Part shown: positions 13,901-28,900 of the stretch, piece by piece
How positions within the stretch are numbered: the first letter of the stretch is position 1
Layout: each line of letters begins with the position of its first letter
Assembly: GCF_900496995.4 (NCBI RefSeq)
Contig: NC_044008.1
Span: 13,835,276 to 13,899,275, forward strand
Reading direction: 5' to 3'
Length of the DNA: 64,000 nucleotides
Source of the DNA: Aquila chrysaetos chrysaetos
Taxonomy: Eukaryota > Chordata > Aves > Accipitriformes > Accipitridae
Translations under genes and position numbers: made by a program
The notes under the pieces: generated by a model
What the model saw: the letters and a program-made list of their open reading frames with translations, nothing else
Databases searched by the model: none
What the model was told of the DNA's origin: nothing

Positions 13901-16900
13901 TTTTCCAACCTAAATGATCTATGATTGGTATTTCTGCATGAACATTACTTCATCCCAGCAAGACCTCCCAGCGTAAAGCAGAGTGGGTAAGGTCTGACTG
14001 TGACATGCTCTCTTGATGTCACAGTTGGACTGATCAGTGCTAATTGATTGGCAGTTCCCTTGGGACTATTACTAGTTAGTGGAGTTAGGTTCCATCCTAA
14101 GCCACTAGTAGCCACAGGGAGTGGAATAGGGCAGAGGTAGTTTACAGGTTTCTTGGTGTGTCATCCATCTTCCTGCAGAGGGCTTCTGTTGGAGGGATCT
14201 GAAAACTGGAATCCTTGCATTCTACCAGTGAATAAGATTGGGTGCAATCTAGGAAGTGCTTTGACTGCTGTGGATTCATGCTGTTCACAACGTAATAGCA
14301 TGGTGGTGGTCTTTAGGGTTGTGCTGCTTAGTCATTTGTCCCAAACTAGTTTGTTACACCAATGCAGTCCATGGAGTTCATTTCAAATAACATCTTGCTG
14401 GTGTTGATAAAAACAAGTGGATGGTAGAAAAATTATTAGATCTATATCTACGTGAAAATATAGTTCATGAAAATGAGAAATATAATTGTTTTGCTTTGAG
14501 TCTTTAAATGCTGTTTAAAAACTTTTTTCAGACACTCTGTCCTTCTGAAACAGTAAAACAAACTTCATGCATATTAAGTTGAAGTGCTTCTTTGTGATCA
14601 TAAATATTTATATAGTCTGTTATATTGTTAGAAGTCACTCTTACTCAAGTCACTACAGCTTTACAACTGTGAAGTGAGTAATTTTTGACTGGAATTTACA
14701 GCTATGGAACAATATTTTGGCTTATGTTATTGGACTTCTCATCAACAAAGTTTGTGTAGTTAGGAAGGACAGTGTGAGATTTCTTTTCTTGGTTGGCCAC
14801 TTCTGTTAATAATCTGTCAGCCTTATGTCTCCTGTGTATGTTTGTATGAGATGTTTCTTCCATCAGTTGTAGTCATCATTATGTAATTATGGCTATGTCA
14901 GCATTTCCAGCCCCCTCCTGGAGGTGTGGAGGGAAAGGATGTGGTAAAAGACACTAAGCACTTGAGAAATAGAGAATATTTTTAAGGGGGAAAATGGAGA
15001 AGACACTAGTAAAGTATCTGAGCAAGGGTAGCACAGAAAGGAAGGCCAGGAAGAAGAATATGTTGGGAAGGAGTTGTTTATGTTGTATTTAAACATAGGA
15101 AGATGTTAGTTTTCATCTTGAAATCTGTTCAGGTGCAAAAACATTCTCAGTCTGATTTATGAAGGTAGACTGACCTTTTTTCTTAAAAGGGTAAGAAACT
15201 GATGGAACTTGAGCATGTGGTCAGTCTCAGTAACTGCAACTCCCAAGGCTCTACTCTCAAGGGAAGGAATTTTTCCAGAAAACCTGGTGGTTCAGTGGAC
15301 AAAAATAATCAAATTTGTTTGACTGGGGAGTCATTAGCTAATCTGTACCACGGGGACTTTTCTATAACACTTACTTAGCAGAGCCAAACATCTATGTTCT
15401 GCCAAAAATTCATAAAAGTTAAAGAATTTGGGACTGAAACATATTTAGTCTCAGTAAAAAGTAATCCTATCTTTTCTTCATGCTTTCACTATCTAGAATA
15501 CTTTTTAGTCTTGAGCAATCTGATTTCCCTGCCCTCCCCCTCCCTGATTTGGGTTATTCTGAAGCAAATGTTCATTGTATTGGTAGGGTGTTTGTTTTTG
15601 TGGGGGTTTTTTTGGTTTTGGGTTTTTTTTATAGTAACTAGCTGACTCAGTACTATTTATCTTGTGCTGAGACAACTCTTTATTGCTGTGCATTTTTAAG
15701 AAAGGTAGTTGGGGCTAAATAAGATGAGTTGGTATGTGAGCTTGTTTATAATAAAGCACTTCATAATATTTAAATAAGATAAATGTCTAAATAGAGTCAA
15801 GACTTGCATACCATAGTAACAGATGTAGCTTTTGGGGCTTTCGTCTTCCAGTTCAGGAATGCCACAAGGCAGCCAGTTTACACTCAAACTATGCTGATAG
15901 TTTCATTTTATCTACCCTCCACCCTCCCCCCCCCCGAAAGTGTGCTTCACTCTATTTTCATTGTGCTGATAGCAGTGATGGCCCTGCTAAAATTGGAAAG
16001 GTTTTTTGCAAGACATTTAACTCTCTTCAGAACAGGTTTGGATTGTAAAGCCTAAAATTACAGTGGCTTTTCTTTTACTTGTTGCTTTGGCCATGTGCCA
16101 CAGCAGGTTTACACTTTGCCATCCTGGGCGAGGAAGTAGTGGAATACTCTGTGGGAAACATTCCTAGGACAGTTGCAGTGTAAACTTATGTTTGTTAAGG
16201 TGTCTGCTTGTTAGAGTTTTGTTAGAAGCATTGGAAGATTGAAAAGCTGAATTGCTGTCACTTTCAGTAGTGACAAATTATGCCTTAGTATCATTGGTTT
16301 TGTTTACTGTTGATGCTTAGATTCTGTAGCATAGCTTTAAGCATCATCACCTGCAGAGATTGTAGATATTGACTGTCACATATCTCTAATTCTAGCACAG
16401 CACTTTGATGACCAGATTTTCTTAAAGGTTAATGTATTTTGTTACATTCTTGGAGACCTACTTTGTATTGTATCATCATGTCAAAAGTCTTAAGACAGTA
16501 GTCCATTCTGTAATCTTATGACTTAAGGTGTAAAGATGGTGTAAAGCTCGGTATGTATGGATTGGAGAGGTCACGGTATAATTTGGCTGTCCTATAGTCC
16601 ATACTAAACCACCTGCTTGGGACACAATACAGGATGGAGTTTGTGCAAGACTAGTTGCTGTTTGTCAGAATACCTCTTACTTCATCCATAGTTTATTCTT
16701 TATGTAATATAACACTGGTAGGGTCAGCAGACTTATTTTTTCATATTAACTTTTTTCCACAAGATGACAATGCTAAAATGACAAAGTGGATTTAAGGATA
16801 ATTTGACATAAGGCACAGTTTGATCTAGAAGGCCATATATAATTTCATGAAATGAATAAGGATTTTGTGCAGTTCACTTAAAGTCTGCGTAAGCAAAATA

Positions 16901-19900
16901 AAAACAAATTGAGTGGGGGTTAAGTATGAACTATTGCATGATTCCATCATAAATCAAGTTTAACAGAGGAAGAATAGAATTAAATTCATATGGTAGTTGC
17001 ACAAGCATGTGATTTGTTCTGGTTTGTTCATGTAGGTGTAGGTTATGTCACATGACTGGTCACTTGTACATAGATAACCTCATCTATCACCTTTTATTCC
17101 CCAAATCTATCCATAGTGCAACTTTTCAATTCTTATCCTTTCTCTCAATTTCTGTTGAAAAGAAGTAGAAATTGAGATCTTATCCCTCATTTTTCAAGGC
17201 TTTGTATAGCTTGAGGCTTAAGTCCAAGAACAGAGGCTTGAGTAACTGAGGTAATATGAACAATTATGCCGAGAAAAAGAGCAGCTCTGGCTTTTTTGCA
17301 AACTTTCATGAAAGCTATGTCTACAAAGTGAGCCAGTTAAAAATCTGCATAAATAGCTGTATGTAACAGAGTGGATGTTTCAGTATGTGGTGGCAGAAAA
17401 ATGATTACCAATGCTTTAAGTGTCATAATGCTGTATGAATATTAAGTCTTCATTATTAAGGCTAATCCTTTTTTTTCTTTTCAAAATGAAGTGGTTTGGT
17501 TTTTAAAAATAACTCAAGTTTTTCTGTCATCCATTTGTGACTATTTGGGTTCTTTACCTGTATGATGGATGCAATAATTCATAGGAATGTTGTAAAGAAT
17601 CATTAACTTATTGGTCAGAGCTCTTGGATGAAAAAGTTTGGGTATTTTTGTCTTGTGTAAGAACTTGATTCCTTTTGTTCCGTACCAACAACTGCTTTCC
17701 ATTTGTTTTGCCTCTTAATAGTGTTACTTCCCTCTGCCTTTTCAAACTGTGATGACAAGTTTTCCATTACATTTATTTAAGTTTATTTCTCTTAGAGTGT
17801 GAATATAGAGAAGCTGCAGGGGACATCCATCAACATATCTACTGAAGATGGGCTGCTGAAAACTAAGTACCTCTATGCAGAAACATCATCTCTGTCTTCA
17901 GTAGCTGGTGATATTCTGCTGGGAAGTATTCATGGTAAGAAGGAAATACTGTCACAAATTTGGCTGCTTTGAAGGTATTCATAATGTTCACAGTAACAAA
18001 TGGACTAATGCTACAGACTATCACTAAATCAGCTGCGCATGGTATATGAACAAAACAGTTCTGTCTTTGTTAAAGACTGAATTGGTGAGAATTAACTTAC
18101 CATATAGCATACTGTATTTATTTAAAAAACCCACAATTTTATAAGCACACTTGTGAAATAGCAAAAAGTGTATATTACAGGAAAGAAACATCACGCATAC
18201 TAAGGATGTCAAAATATTTTAAAATTCAGCAATGAAATTACACAAAGTAGTAAAGAGGCTACTCTTTCCCTCTCTCCATCCTTTATTTTCTTCGTAGGAG
18301 AAGTAACTCTTACAGCATCTACTAAGAACTATGGTAGAACTCGGTTGTATTTAGAAGATTTTAGCAGAAATAGTCTGTGTGTGTGCTGGCGCCCTGTACT
18401 AATAAAGTGGTGAAAGTTTCTGTTCTTTGATTGGGGGAAAAAAAGTCTCTAATCCATTCACCCTTTAATGTACTTCACCTAGAACTAAAACTAATTAAAT
18501 TGAGAGTCTTTTATAGAAACAGCAGTCAAGGTTGGAATCTGGTGTGGTTTTCTAATTTTACAAAATTCCCACTGAATTCTGACTGTGCTGTAATGAATTT
18601 GTGGTGATTTAACATTAAGTAAAACAAACTGAAGGATGTACAAAACCTGAAAATTACTCAGGTCAGTTGGAGTTCTAGATTTCCAGCTATATGCCTTATA
18701 AACAATTTGCTGCAATTTCTTAGCCATTTTGTGTTGTCATCTTGCTTGAGAAATGACTCGTTTCTTCCTTAAAGGAGCAACTCCTTTGTCCATTTACAGT
18801 AAATTTAAGAATGGCTTCTAAACCTGTTAGGTGAAGTTCACTTCAGCATGCATAGGCAGAAATAAGATTTTTTTTCTTCTTGTATTTTTCCTAAAATGTA
18901 GACTGTATTGTTACTGGTACTTCTGTCTGATAAGCTGTTTTGTTTTTCTAATTTCAAACTGATACAATACTGTGGAATGATCACTTTATGAGCATGTTCA
19001 TGCCTCTGTGCACATCCAAAAGTTCATTTTTTGTTTTCATGGTACAAAAATGAAATCGTAACTGCTGTAGTTAGTGACTTACTTCCTTAGTAATGCCTCA
19101 TTGTCATTTAGCTGAAGAACAGTGTGAAAACAAATAGAATTGTATCCAAATTATACAGACATTTCTTATGTTACTTCAGGATTATTTTCATGAGCTCTCT
19201 ACTAAATGGGTCTGGAACACCTAATGTTATTTTAGCTGTTTCTTTTACAAACAATTGCACATTTGCTTGGTACTTCTAGTCTGTTTTTTCAGAAAAATAT
19301 TTTCTGCAAAACATCATGCTCCTCAGTCATGTTTTAATAGTAAGAGCAAATACTTTTAAAGTCTTTTAAATCATTACATTGCATATATATATATACACAC
19401 ACACACACAAACACATATATATTAGTGGAAAAGATAAACTCCTGTTATATGTTAGGAAAAAAAATGGTCACTTTCACTTCTAATCTTTGTTCATGAGGTA
19501 GCTCAATTTTAGTAGTAATTTTGTTTGTAAACACTTGGGCAGATTGTTTCTTAGGCAATTAAGCCCACTATTTCCCTATAGCTGACAGTATGCTGATATT
19601 ATAGTAGGCATAAAATCAGTACATCTGTGCACAAAAACTAAGTTAGACTTCATTGCTTTTGCACTGAGAACTTTGAAGTCAGGGCAACACAAACTTTACA
19701 AACCTGTCTGAGACCCATTTTGTAGTTGAATCTTGGGCTGTACAATTCCAACACTGTCAGTGCCTAGGCTTTCTTAATTGCTGTTTTGCATGCTTTGTAC
19801 TTTTACTGAATGAATTTCATGCATTTAGTGAATAATGCATTATTTTGTAGAAATTGGTTTTGAGTCATTTTCATCAGCTTCTATAACAGGCATTAGAGAT

Positions 19901-22900
19901 GTCGGGTGCCACTGAGCTTTTGAGTTGACACTTGAAAAACAAAAGGGCAACAGCTCTGAGACTGAGAAATGTGCTACTTTATCCAAGGGGCAGTAACATT
20001 ATAGTGAAACTTCTCCACAGAGGGGCACATAGGAGAAAACGGAAACCTCTCTTTGCAACTGTGCCAAAGTCTTGGGTTGAGTTGCATTGATTATTAATTT
20101 ATTTTATCCACAAAATAGTTTAAGTTGGAAAAGAATTTGACATCTAGTGCAAACTAATGTTTAAAGTGGGCTCAGTCAGAGCAAACTTGCTCATGGCCTT
20201 GTCTGGTTGAGCTTTGAATATTCTCAAGGACAAAGATTGCATGACCTTTCTGGGAGACTTGTTCCAGTCCTGAATTATCCTTCTGGTGTGAAGAAAACTT
20301 GTCCTGTCCCCGCCCCCCCCCCTTTTTTTAATCATAATTTCCATTATGGCAACTTCTAAACATAATCCCTTCTTCTTGCTGCATCACCATGAGAAGAGTC
20401 TGTCTCTTTTCTCTATATCTTCCCCTTAGGTGGTTGAAGACCACAACAAGATTCCTCCTCAGCCTTTTCCTTTTAAAGCAAAACAACCCAGCTCTCTGAG
20501 CATCTGTAGTGTGCTCTGGGCCCCTAATCTTCTCAATACCCTTCTCTGGCCTCACTTCAGTACATCACTGTCTTTCTTGACTGGGAAGCCCGAAATTGGA
20601 CACAATATTCCAAATGCAGTCTCACAAGAGGGCTTTACTTGCTGGCTATACTCTTAATCATACAGCTCAGTATGCAGTTGACCTTCTTTACTGACTCATA
20701 CTGAAGTTGGTGTCCAATCAAGATGCCCAGGTCCTTACCCGCAAAGCTTCTTTGCAAGCAGTCAGTACTCAACTTTTACTGCTTTACAGGGTTGATTGCC
20801 TCACGTGCAGGACTTCAAATTTGATTTTGACCTTCTGTCATAGTCTAGTAACTATTTCATTATGTGAGGGAATCATGCTGGAAAACATGGTTATTGAAGT
20901 TACTTTATATATTTACACACTAATTAATATATAGGAAAAGGTGAACATGTAGGAGCCTTATCCTGTCAGTGACCTGAATAAGACAAAGTAGAAAATCTGC
21001 AGTGTTTTGAAGTTAGTATGGTATAATGCTTGAGCTTGGCATTCTATAGTCCATTCTGAAAAGAATCTGATACACCAAAGTATGTTCCATAAATTTCAGC
21101 TATGTTTCTGGATTTCACTGTATATAAAGTGGGATTGTAGAAATTAATTTTATCTTCATTCTTTTTTAGGCATGCAAAGTCAAAGTGGTAAAAAGCTGCA
21201 TGGTGGTTTGTTTGCTTTTTCTGTGCATCAGAATAACCCTGCCACCATGAGAGTCTTCAAAACCAATTGAAGGGATGGAAATAATAAAATGTAAAGTGAT
21301 GCCTTTATACCCCAAAAGCTATCTTTTGCCTCTGGTCCTATACTTATACTGACTTGCAATACTGTAGTTTGAAGATTTATAGTGTTTATGGAGAAGCAAA
21401 GCTTGTACATGATAGAAAAGATAACTATTTCTTCAGAAGCAACAAAAAAAAAGAAACACTAAGCCACTGTCATCAATATTCTGTTAAAAATATTATATTT
21501 TGGACTTTATAGTATTGCACTACAATGTTGAGGTCAGTTGGGTATAATAATCAAACTAGTAATTACCTCTAGTCAGGTGTTTCTCTCTTTGCCCTTGACG
21601 TGTCCAAAAAATACTTGGCTAGCTTAAAAATTTTAAGTTAAGTGTTGGCCTTCATGGAACAATTACTCGACCAAAAGTGCATTTCTGTGCACTGTCTACA
21701 GACAGTGCAGGTCACAACACAGCAGGACATTCCTATCTGCTTTAAAAGCAACTTTTGTTCTAGCTAAATGTTTGAAGTGAGCCTATCACACTAATATGTT
21801 TACATTACGCAATATTAGTCATATCTGTCATATAAGTCTGTGGTTAATAGGAGTTTGATTTCTACATGTTTAATATTTTTCAAGGACCTTCTTATCAAAA
21901 CAGAAAACAAATAACACAGAAAAACAAAGAGCAGACCAGCAAATCTGCAAGTCCCAGGGGCTATATTCAGACAGTATAATCTAGCTTCAGCTCCATGGGA
22001 GTTGCTAGCTGACAAAACACTAAGCTTTTTGTAGGTTGTACAAAAATAAGTGCTACTCATGATAAAATGGGGAAGAGGGTGGGGTAGTTATAGTGTGCCT
22101 TTTAAAAACAGCAAACAGTAAAGCCAAATGTCTTTCAAGTTCATTGAAATATGGTTTTGTTTCAACTCTGATTTTCAGAACCCCTAAGTATTTTGTACAG
22201 TATGTGCTTGAAATGATTAATTTAAGACTATTGATGACAGGCTGCTTTTCTAGCTTTCAGCCCACATACCACTAAGACAAACACTACAGGTCATATACAG
22301 TGGAATGCATTCTACCCTAGTGGTTGTTTACTACTGTGTAATTACAGAATGATAGGAGCAGAGCTTGATCCATTTGCAATTTTTAAAGGCCTCTTCTGAA
22401 AGATCTGAAAATTGTTGTGAATACTGTGTATTACTAAATTGGACTCAGTTACTGTGATCAACCTAATTTGTCAATCTGTCCTCCTCCTGGAAGGATGAGA
22501 GTGTAGCAGGAATGACATGTTGTGGTTTAGTTTTTTAATATAAAGCATTTTTTGTGAGGCAATGATATATGTGTAACATACTTGGAACTATGGAAGTTTC
22601 TACAAACTTTGTTCAACTGTTAGTAATATAGATGACTTTTCTGTTATGGGGTACATCTGTTTTCCTTCCAGATTCTCTTGATGCCATAGGTAAAGGGGAA
22701 GAGTATGTATTTTGAGATTTTAAGGCTAACACACCAGTGCCTGTTCAAAGTAATGCAAGTTCAGTAGGAGACTATTCTATGTTTTATGCCTTACACTCTT
22801 TTGTTTGAAGTTCTCCAGTTTGTCCAGCACACTCAGATCTCACTGAAGTCAATGAAAAGCATTGACAAGGGACTATCACGCACATAAGAATAAATTTGGA

Positions 22901-25900
22901 GGGAGTAGGTAATGTTCAGTGAGTCCAGGAAGTAGCCTTTGAGGATAAAGCAAAAAATCCCCAGGGAGGGGGCATGTATGTATGTATATAAAAGGAAAAC
23001 AGAAACTGTTTATGTTAGTCATTCTATTAAACTGCTTACATCATCCATAGTGCTGTTGCAGGCATCAGGGCAATTAAAACAAAACAAAACCCCATGGCCC
23101 AGAATAAAATAGGAAAATATTGTGCTTTAGCCTCACAATGCCTCTCTGCTTTTCTCTCTCTCACATCCAGTCTGTGTCTTTAAGCTTTACTCAGAGTGTT
23201 TTTCTTGTCTGGAATCACTTCATTGTTACCCACATGTGTTGACATTTTTGTTTGTAAAGTAAAAATATTCAAGCAATATTACTGGTTTATGCTATTTTGC
23301 TTTTATATGCAAATCAGATATACTACTACAACTATAATACCCTTCTATAGGATCACAGTACTTTAGCCTTTGTTACAATTTCAGAAAGCAGTTAAATAAT
23401 ATACTTTTAACATTTTTTCCCCTTTTCTTTTCCTAATAGGTAACACCAGCCTTCAGACCAAAACAGGGAGTATCACAGTAGGTAGGTTCTACCTTTTCTC
23501 TGAGATACCTCTTTTCTCACTGTTCCCTTCTCCTTTCCTAAAGCTAGATAGTCATAGGGAAAGTAAAAAGGAGATGATTTCTGCCCTCTATTCTTTTCAG
23601 AAGTAGCACTGATAGCTATGTAGCTGATGGAGCTCCTTTCCAAACTTGACTGTCAGCCTCTTACAGTTGGGCAAGGCACACTCTTGTTTTTGGTACCACA
23701 ATACCCACTGGGCTTTGCACAAGTTAGACTGAGTCTGTGTCGTCTTTTAGATTAAGGTGGGATAAAAGGACATGAGAAAAGACTAAGCATGCATCAAATG
23801 TAATCATTTTGTCTTTAACCTAGTTCTGTCTTACATTTGTTGATATTAATGGTTAGCTATGTTTAATTTTTATATCACAAAGCATTAATCATTGATGTAT
23901 TACATATTGGGTGGGGCAAAGGCTTGTGATAATTTAAACAAAGTTTCTAAACTTTTACCCTAATCATCATTTTCCCTTCAGAAATAAAAACAGCTCATAA
24001 ATTTTTTTTCAGGAACTTGAGCTTTTATACAATAGGATAACTCAGAGTTATCAACTATGGTATACATTATATCAGTTGCATTATTTTAGGAAAATATTAT
24101 GGCCCCTTCTTTGACCATTTTATAGTACCTCAACACAAAAGTGAGAAGCTCAAATTCTGGTTATTTCTATGGCAGAAAATTGAAGTAACAGAATCATAGA
24201 CAAGGCTCTGTTTCTTGAATGTACGTAGAAGGATTTCCCCTTCTGTAAATGAACTTGGTTACAGGCCCAAATCTCAAAGACTTCTCCTAATGGTAGTAAC
24301 CATAGTCACTCACTAAGCATTGTTCAGGGACGAGCTGTACTATTACAACTCTTCTGTTTCTAAGCAATCTATATTAACATTCCTGGAAAATGAATGCAAT
24401 ACACATTCTTCTGAGTTAGTCATTAAACCACAGAATTAAATTAAGCTTGCTAGTCTGTTTTTCCTTCTGTTAAATAAACTCATAGAATATGAAGTGTTTA
24501 AATAAAGGTTTCTTAACACAGGAGGTAGCTCTTTCCATCAACAGAAGATGATTATTTTCCTTAATTAACCAGGTTCAGCTTAAACATTAAGACACATCTT
24601 ACAGTTGAATAAACTTTGTTTTTCAGATTTCAATTCTGAAAGCACTAGTTAGACTTAATCTTTTCCTAAAGAGCATTAAACATCCTTTAGATTTTTATGG
24701 ATTTTTCCAAAGGCAAATAACTTTTAAGATCTAGTGGTTCAACTCTAAAAGCTTGAGAAAGAAAATGTAAAGTTTTAAGTGAAAGGTTTTTGTGTATGAG
24801 AAATTTACACCACAAGATAGTTTGCTGGATTGCCAGAGACCTGACAGGGATTTGCTGAAAGAAATAGGAAGAACGGCTCAGATCTTCCAACTTCCCTGGC
24901 TGGGTTTACCTAGGGATGTAGTTATTTATTTCACTGGAAGCAGAATTTTATCAGTGAACTGAAAAAGTGCGCTCATCTCTAGATTTTGGCGATGTATCCT
25001 TAGCTTTTGAGAGGTTTATTTACAAGTCAAACTAAAACATAGTTGAGAGTGCTGGATTTTTTTTTTTTAAATATTTTGGGGAAATAACAAGCGACTGTAT
25101 TGAGTTTCTTATTCTTGTATAATTCTGCATTAAAATAGGAAACCAATGCTGTTGTCTCTCACTCCCTTTAATTTTCTGCCTTTATTATTTATAGAATAGT
25201 TTTATTTGATTTATTTTTTTATTTTGGTATTACTTGTTTGTCTAAATCTATTCTTATTTTCTGAAGACTCTATCCAAAATTCAGTCCAATTTTAAGCATC
25301 TGGCATGTGGCAGTGTTTCACACTGATGTGTTAAAATATGAAAGTAGGGATTATTCCTTTTTTTTTTTTTTCTCCAATACTGTGAGCTTTGTTAGTTACA
25401 GACAAATTGGTTTCCAACCCTATGCTAGAAGCTTCCTACTTCTAACAAATGTTCTATGGGTTTTGCGTGGGTTTTAATTTAAAACAACCAGACCTATTTT
25501 TCCTCCCAGTTTAAGTTTCTATTTAGAATAGTCATTAGAAATCTGAATAATCTTACCAAAAGTAATGGAGTACTTTGTTTTTAGAACTAGCTTAATCTTT
25601 TAAATTTTAATTTGGTAAACTCGTAGGAAAAGTCAGGTTGGAAGGGACCTCAGGAAGTTGCAGAATGACAGAATGGTTGAGGTTGGAAGGGACTTCTGGA
25701 GGTCATCTTGTCCAGCCCCCCTGCTCAAGCAGTCTCTGGTCTTCAACCTCCTGTTCAAAGCCATGCCAACTGTGAGGTTGCTCAGGGCTTTAGCCTGTGG
25801 TCTTGAAAACCTCCAAGGATGCAGGCTGTACAGCCTCTCTGGGCAAACTGTTCCACTGCTTGACTGTCCTTAGGGTGAAAAAGATTTTCCTTCTATCCAG

Positions 25901-28900
25901 ACTGAAACTTTCTTGTTTCGGCTGATGTCTGTTGTCTGTTGTGCTCTCATCATGCACCGCTCTGAGGAACCTGGCTTTGCCTTCTTGATCATCTCCTTGC
26001 AGATACTAGGGGGCTGCTGTTAGGTCCTGAAGCAATCTGTTCTCCAGGCTGAGCAAGCCCTCATCCCTCAGCCTCTCCTGATGGGGAAGGTGCTCCACAC
26101 CCTGACTATCTTGGTGCTTCTCTGCTGCATTCACTCAAGTTTATTGATGTCTCCCTTCTCTTGGGAGCCCCAACACTGTACGCTGCATTCGAGGTGTGGT
26201 CTAATAAGTGCTTAGTGGAGAGAGATAATACCTTCCCTGATATACTGGCCATGTTCCAGTTGATACTGCCAAGGATACTGTTGGACTTCTTTTCTTCCAG
26301 GGTATGCTGCTGGCTCATGTTCAGTCCTGCTAGAATTTGCTTATTTCTAAATGTTATTGGTATGGTCTGAATATGTATTCTCCACTCTGCTGCCAAGCCA
26401 AATTTTCCCCTACCAGCTAAAAAAAAAAAAAAAGCAGTTTTTCCTTACTGCATGACTCATGTTTAACCCAATTATGCATTGAAGAAATTAATCTTCTGTG
26501 TTTGGTATAGTCAGAAATGATAAAGCTTATGGTGGTTGGTTTGTTTCAGAGGGGAAGAAACAACCGTAACCAGCTTATGGGCAGCAGGGACTTATTCTTG
26601 CAAGGAAAACTGTATATTGAGATTCAAGAAGCTCATAACTTTTTTTTTTTTTAAATATGTCAGTGTCTGTTTGCCTTACTGTGCTAAATTCAGTAACCCA
26701 CACTAGATGACCTAAAGGCTTCAGTGACTTGCTGTGTGATGAGAGTGTCATCATAAGGCAATTCCCTAGTACTGAGAGAAAACACCAAAGTTTTATTTTA
26801 AGAAGGGAATCAATTATGGAAAACAATTATGGTATTTAAGACAGTTTTGGATAACTGAAAAATAAAACAATAAACAGTTTAGAAGTAATGCTACATCTGT
26901 AAATTTTGTCTTGAGGATTCAGTTTTGAACATGTGATCTAGGGAATTTTTAAATTAAAAACCTCATTTCTGAATTCTGTTAAAGGCATTTGTTGTACTTC
27001 ATAAAGTACAGCTCTTAAGTACTTTTTTAAAAAAAAAAGTATCCATGGACACACCTATCTCTTAATAGGAATTAGTTCTATTTATCTAGTCTGCCATCTG
27101 CTTCAAGTATGTTAATGGTCTGGCTTTCATTTTAAGTGTCCTTCATCTTCCAACCTTGTATTTCAGAACTTAACCTTCTTCTGTGTTCTGCTGATGACAG
27201 ACCTGTAATTTTTTTTTTCCCATTGTTCCCATGCTGTCTTCCACGCCATTCTATATTAAGGGTGCTGCTCTCCAGGCAGGTTAGAATCAGCTGCTTTTTC
27301 CTATCCCTCAGGTGTCAGGCTATGAAAAATGAAACTTTAAAAAAAAAAAAAGTCCACTATGAGTTAATATCTGATGAGTTACTAATTGGTTTTATCATCA
27401 TTCTTTGTTTCCATTTTCCCCTTCCCTCTCTTTGTGTGCTTTTGAATATAGATTACATAGTATTCTGGACAGAGTTTATGTCCTGAAGAAACTACTTCTA
27501 AAAATTGGAGCATACAGAAAAAGTAGCTGCTGCCTGAGAACAATAGGGTTTTTCTTGCAGCTTAAAAGAATAAGCTTTTTTTACTTCTGTACATTTTCTA
27601 TTAGCAGTAAACAATTCTGGTGATTTTACATCACATGTTTTATAGCACCTTGTATCATGGCGCTGAAGATTCTGAATGTTGTTACAGTAGTACTTAAGTT
27701 TATATTGTATTTGGAGCAATATTTTTTTTTTCAAATCTTTAAGATACATTTTTTTATACTTGTAGAATGTATATTTTGCTACAGTTGTCAATACCTATTT
27801 GTTTGTAGGAGAAAAATGAAGGACTACACCACCCATTTCATCCACAAATGGATACTTTTGTTCCAATATAGAGCTAACCAGTCTACATTCCAGACAGTAG
27901 AAATATAACTAGACATCCAAGTATGATCCAATTCTAATAACTTCTAACAGGCAATATTTTCCTACAGATATGATGTCTGAAAGTCTTTCATAGGATGCCA
28001 CAAATGGAAAAATAATTGATTTTTCTGAAAAATGGTTTCCTTCCCTGACTAGTTTGGGTGCACCGAAAGCTCTTGATAACTGAATCCAAAGTGATCTTTT
28101 ACATCTCCTTAAGTACTCTTGCTCTTATTTAGTATACATTAGGTACATACTAAGAAATGCATTATCTTATAAATATCAGGTTTCTTCATTATATTGCAAA
28201 CATACATTTCCCAGTTATGCCAAAGTTAATCTACAGAAATCTGGCTAATGAAGATTTAATTTCCATGGATTTAAATCAAGAGAACAAATCTGAAAGTCTG
28301 AATCTAGACTTATTTATTCATAGCTAGACTTGGGTATTCGTCCTTCTTGGAAAGAAGAAGCTATGATATCAAAGAACTACATGTCTTATGCATATTAAAA
28401 TACAGGGATGTATTCAGTCTTGCAGAATACTATTTATTTATGTATTAAATCTAGTGCAAAACTCAAAGTGCTTTTCCTGTTGGGATAAAATACCATTGCC
28501 AACTTAAGAAGTCATTCTGTAGTTTGAGGGTTTTTTCCTGAGTAGGTCAGCATTCTCCTTAAATATATGTCCTGGTTTTGGCTGGGACAGAGTTAATTTT
28601 CTTCCTAGTAGCAGGTACAGTGTGTTTTGGATTTAGTGTGAGAATAATGTTGATAACAAACATATGTTTTAGTTGTTGCTAAGTAGTGCTTATCCTAAGT
28701 TAAGGATTTTTCAGTTTCCCATGCTCTGCCAGCAAGCAGGTGTACAGGGAGCTGGGAGGGAGCATGGCTGGACAGCTGGCCTGAACTAGCCAAGGGATAT
28801 TCCATACCATAGAACATCATGCTCAGTATATAAACTGGGGGAGTTGGCTGGGAGGGGTGGGTCGCTGCTTGGGCATCAGTCAGTGGGTGGTGAGCAATTG

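Larger units (their letters stand above)
12355..17795 (+). other. FAM185A: FAM185A intron between exons at 12262 and 17796
   Basis: It contains a sense CR1 3' piece (13554-13926), C-rich and G/T-rich low-complexity stretches around 15530-15632, and a C-rich tract near 15915-15938. No gene is supported elsewhere. Confidence 0.55.
17935..23439 (+). other. FAM185A: FAM185A intron between exons at 17796 and 23440
   Basis: It holds a TA/CA microsatellite (19384-19427), a long diverged antisense CR1 (20112-20850) and a short ATGT repeat near 22974-22990. No gene was found in the rest. Confidence 0.55.
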
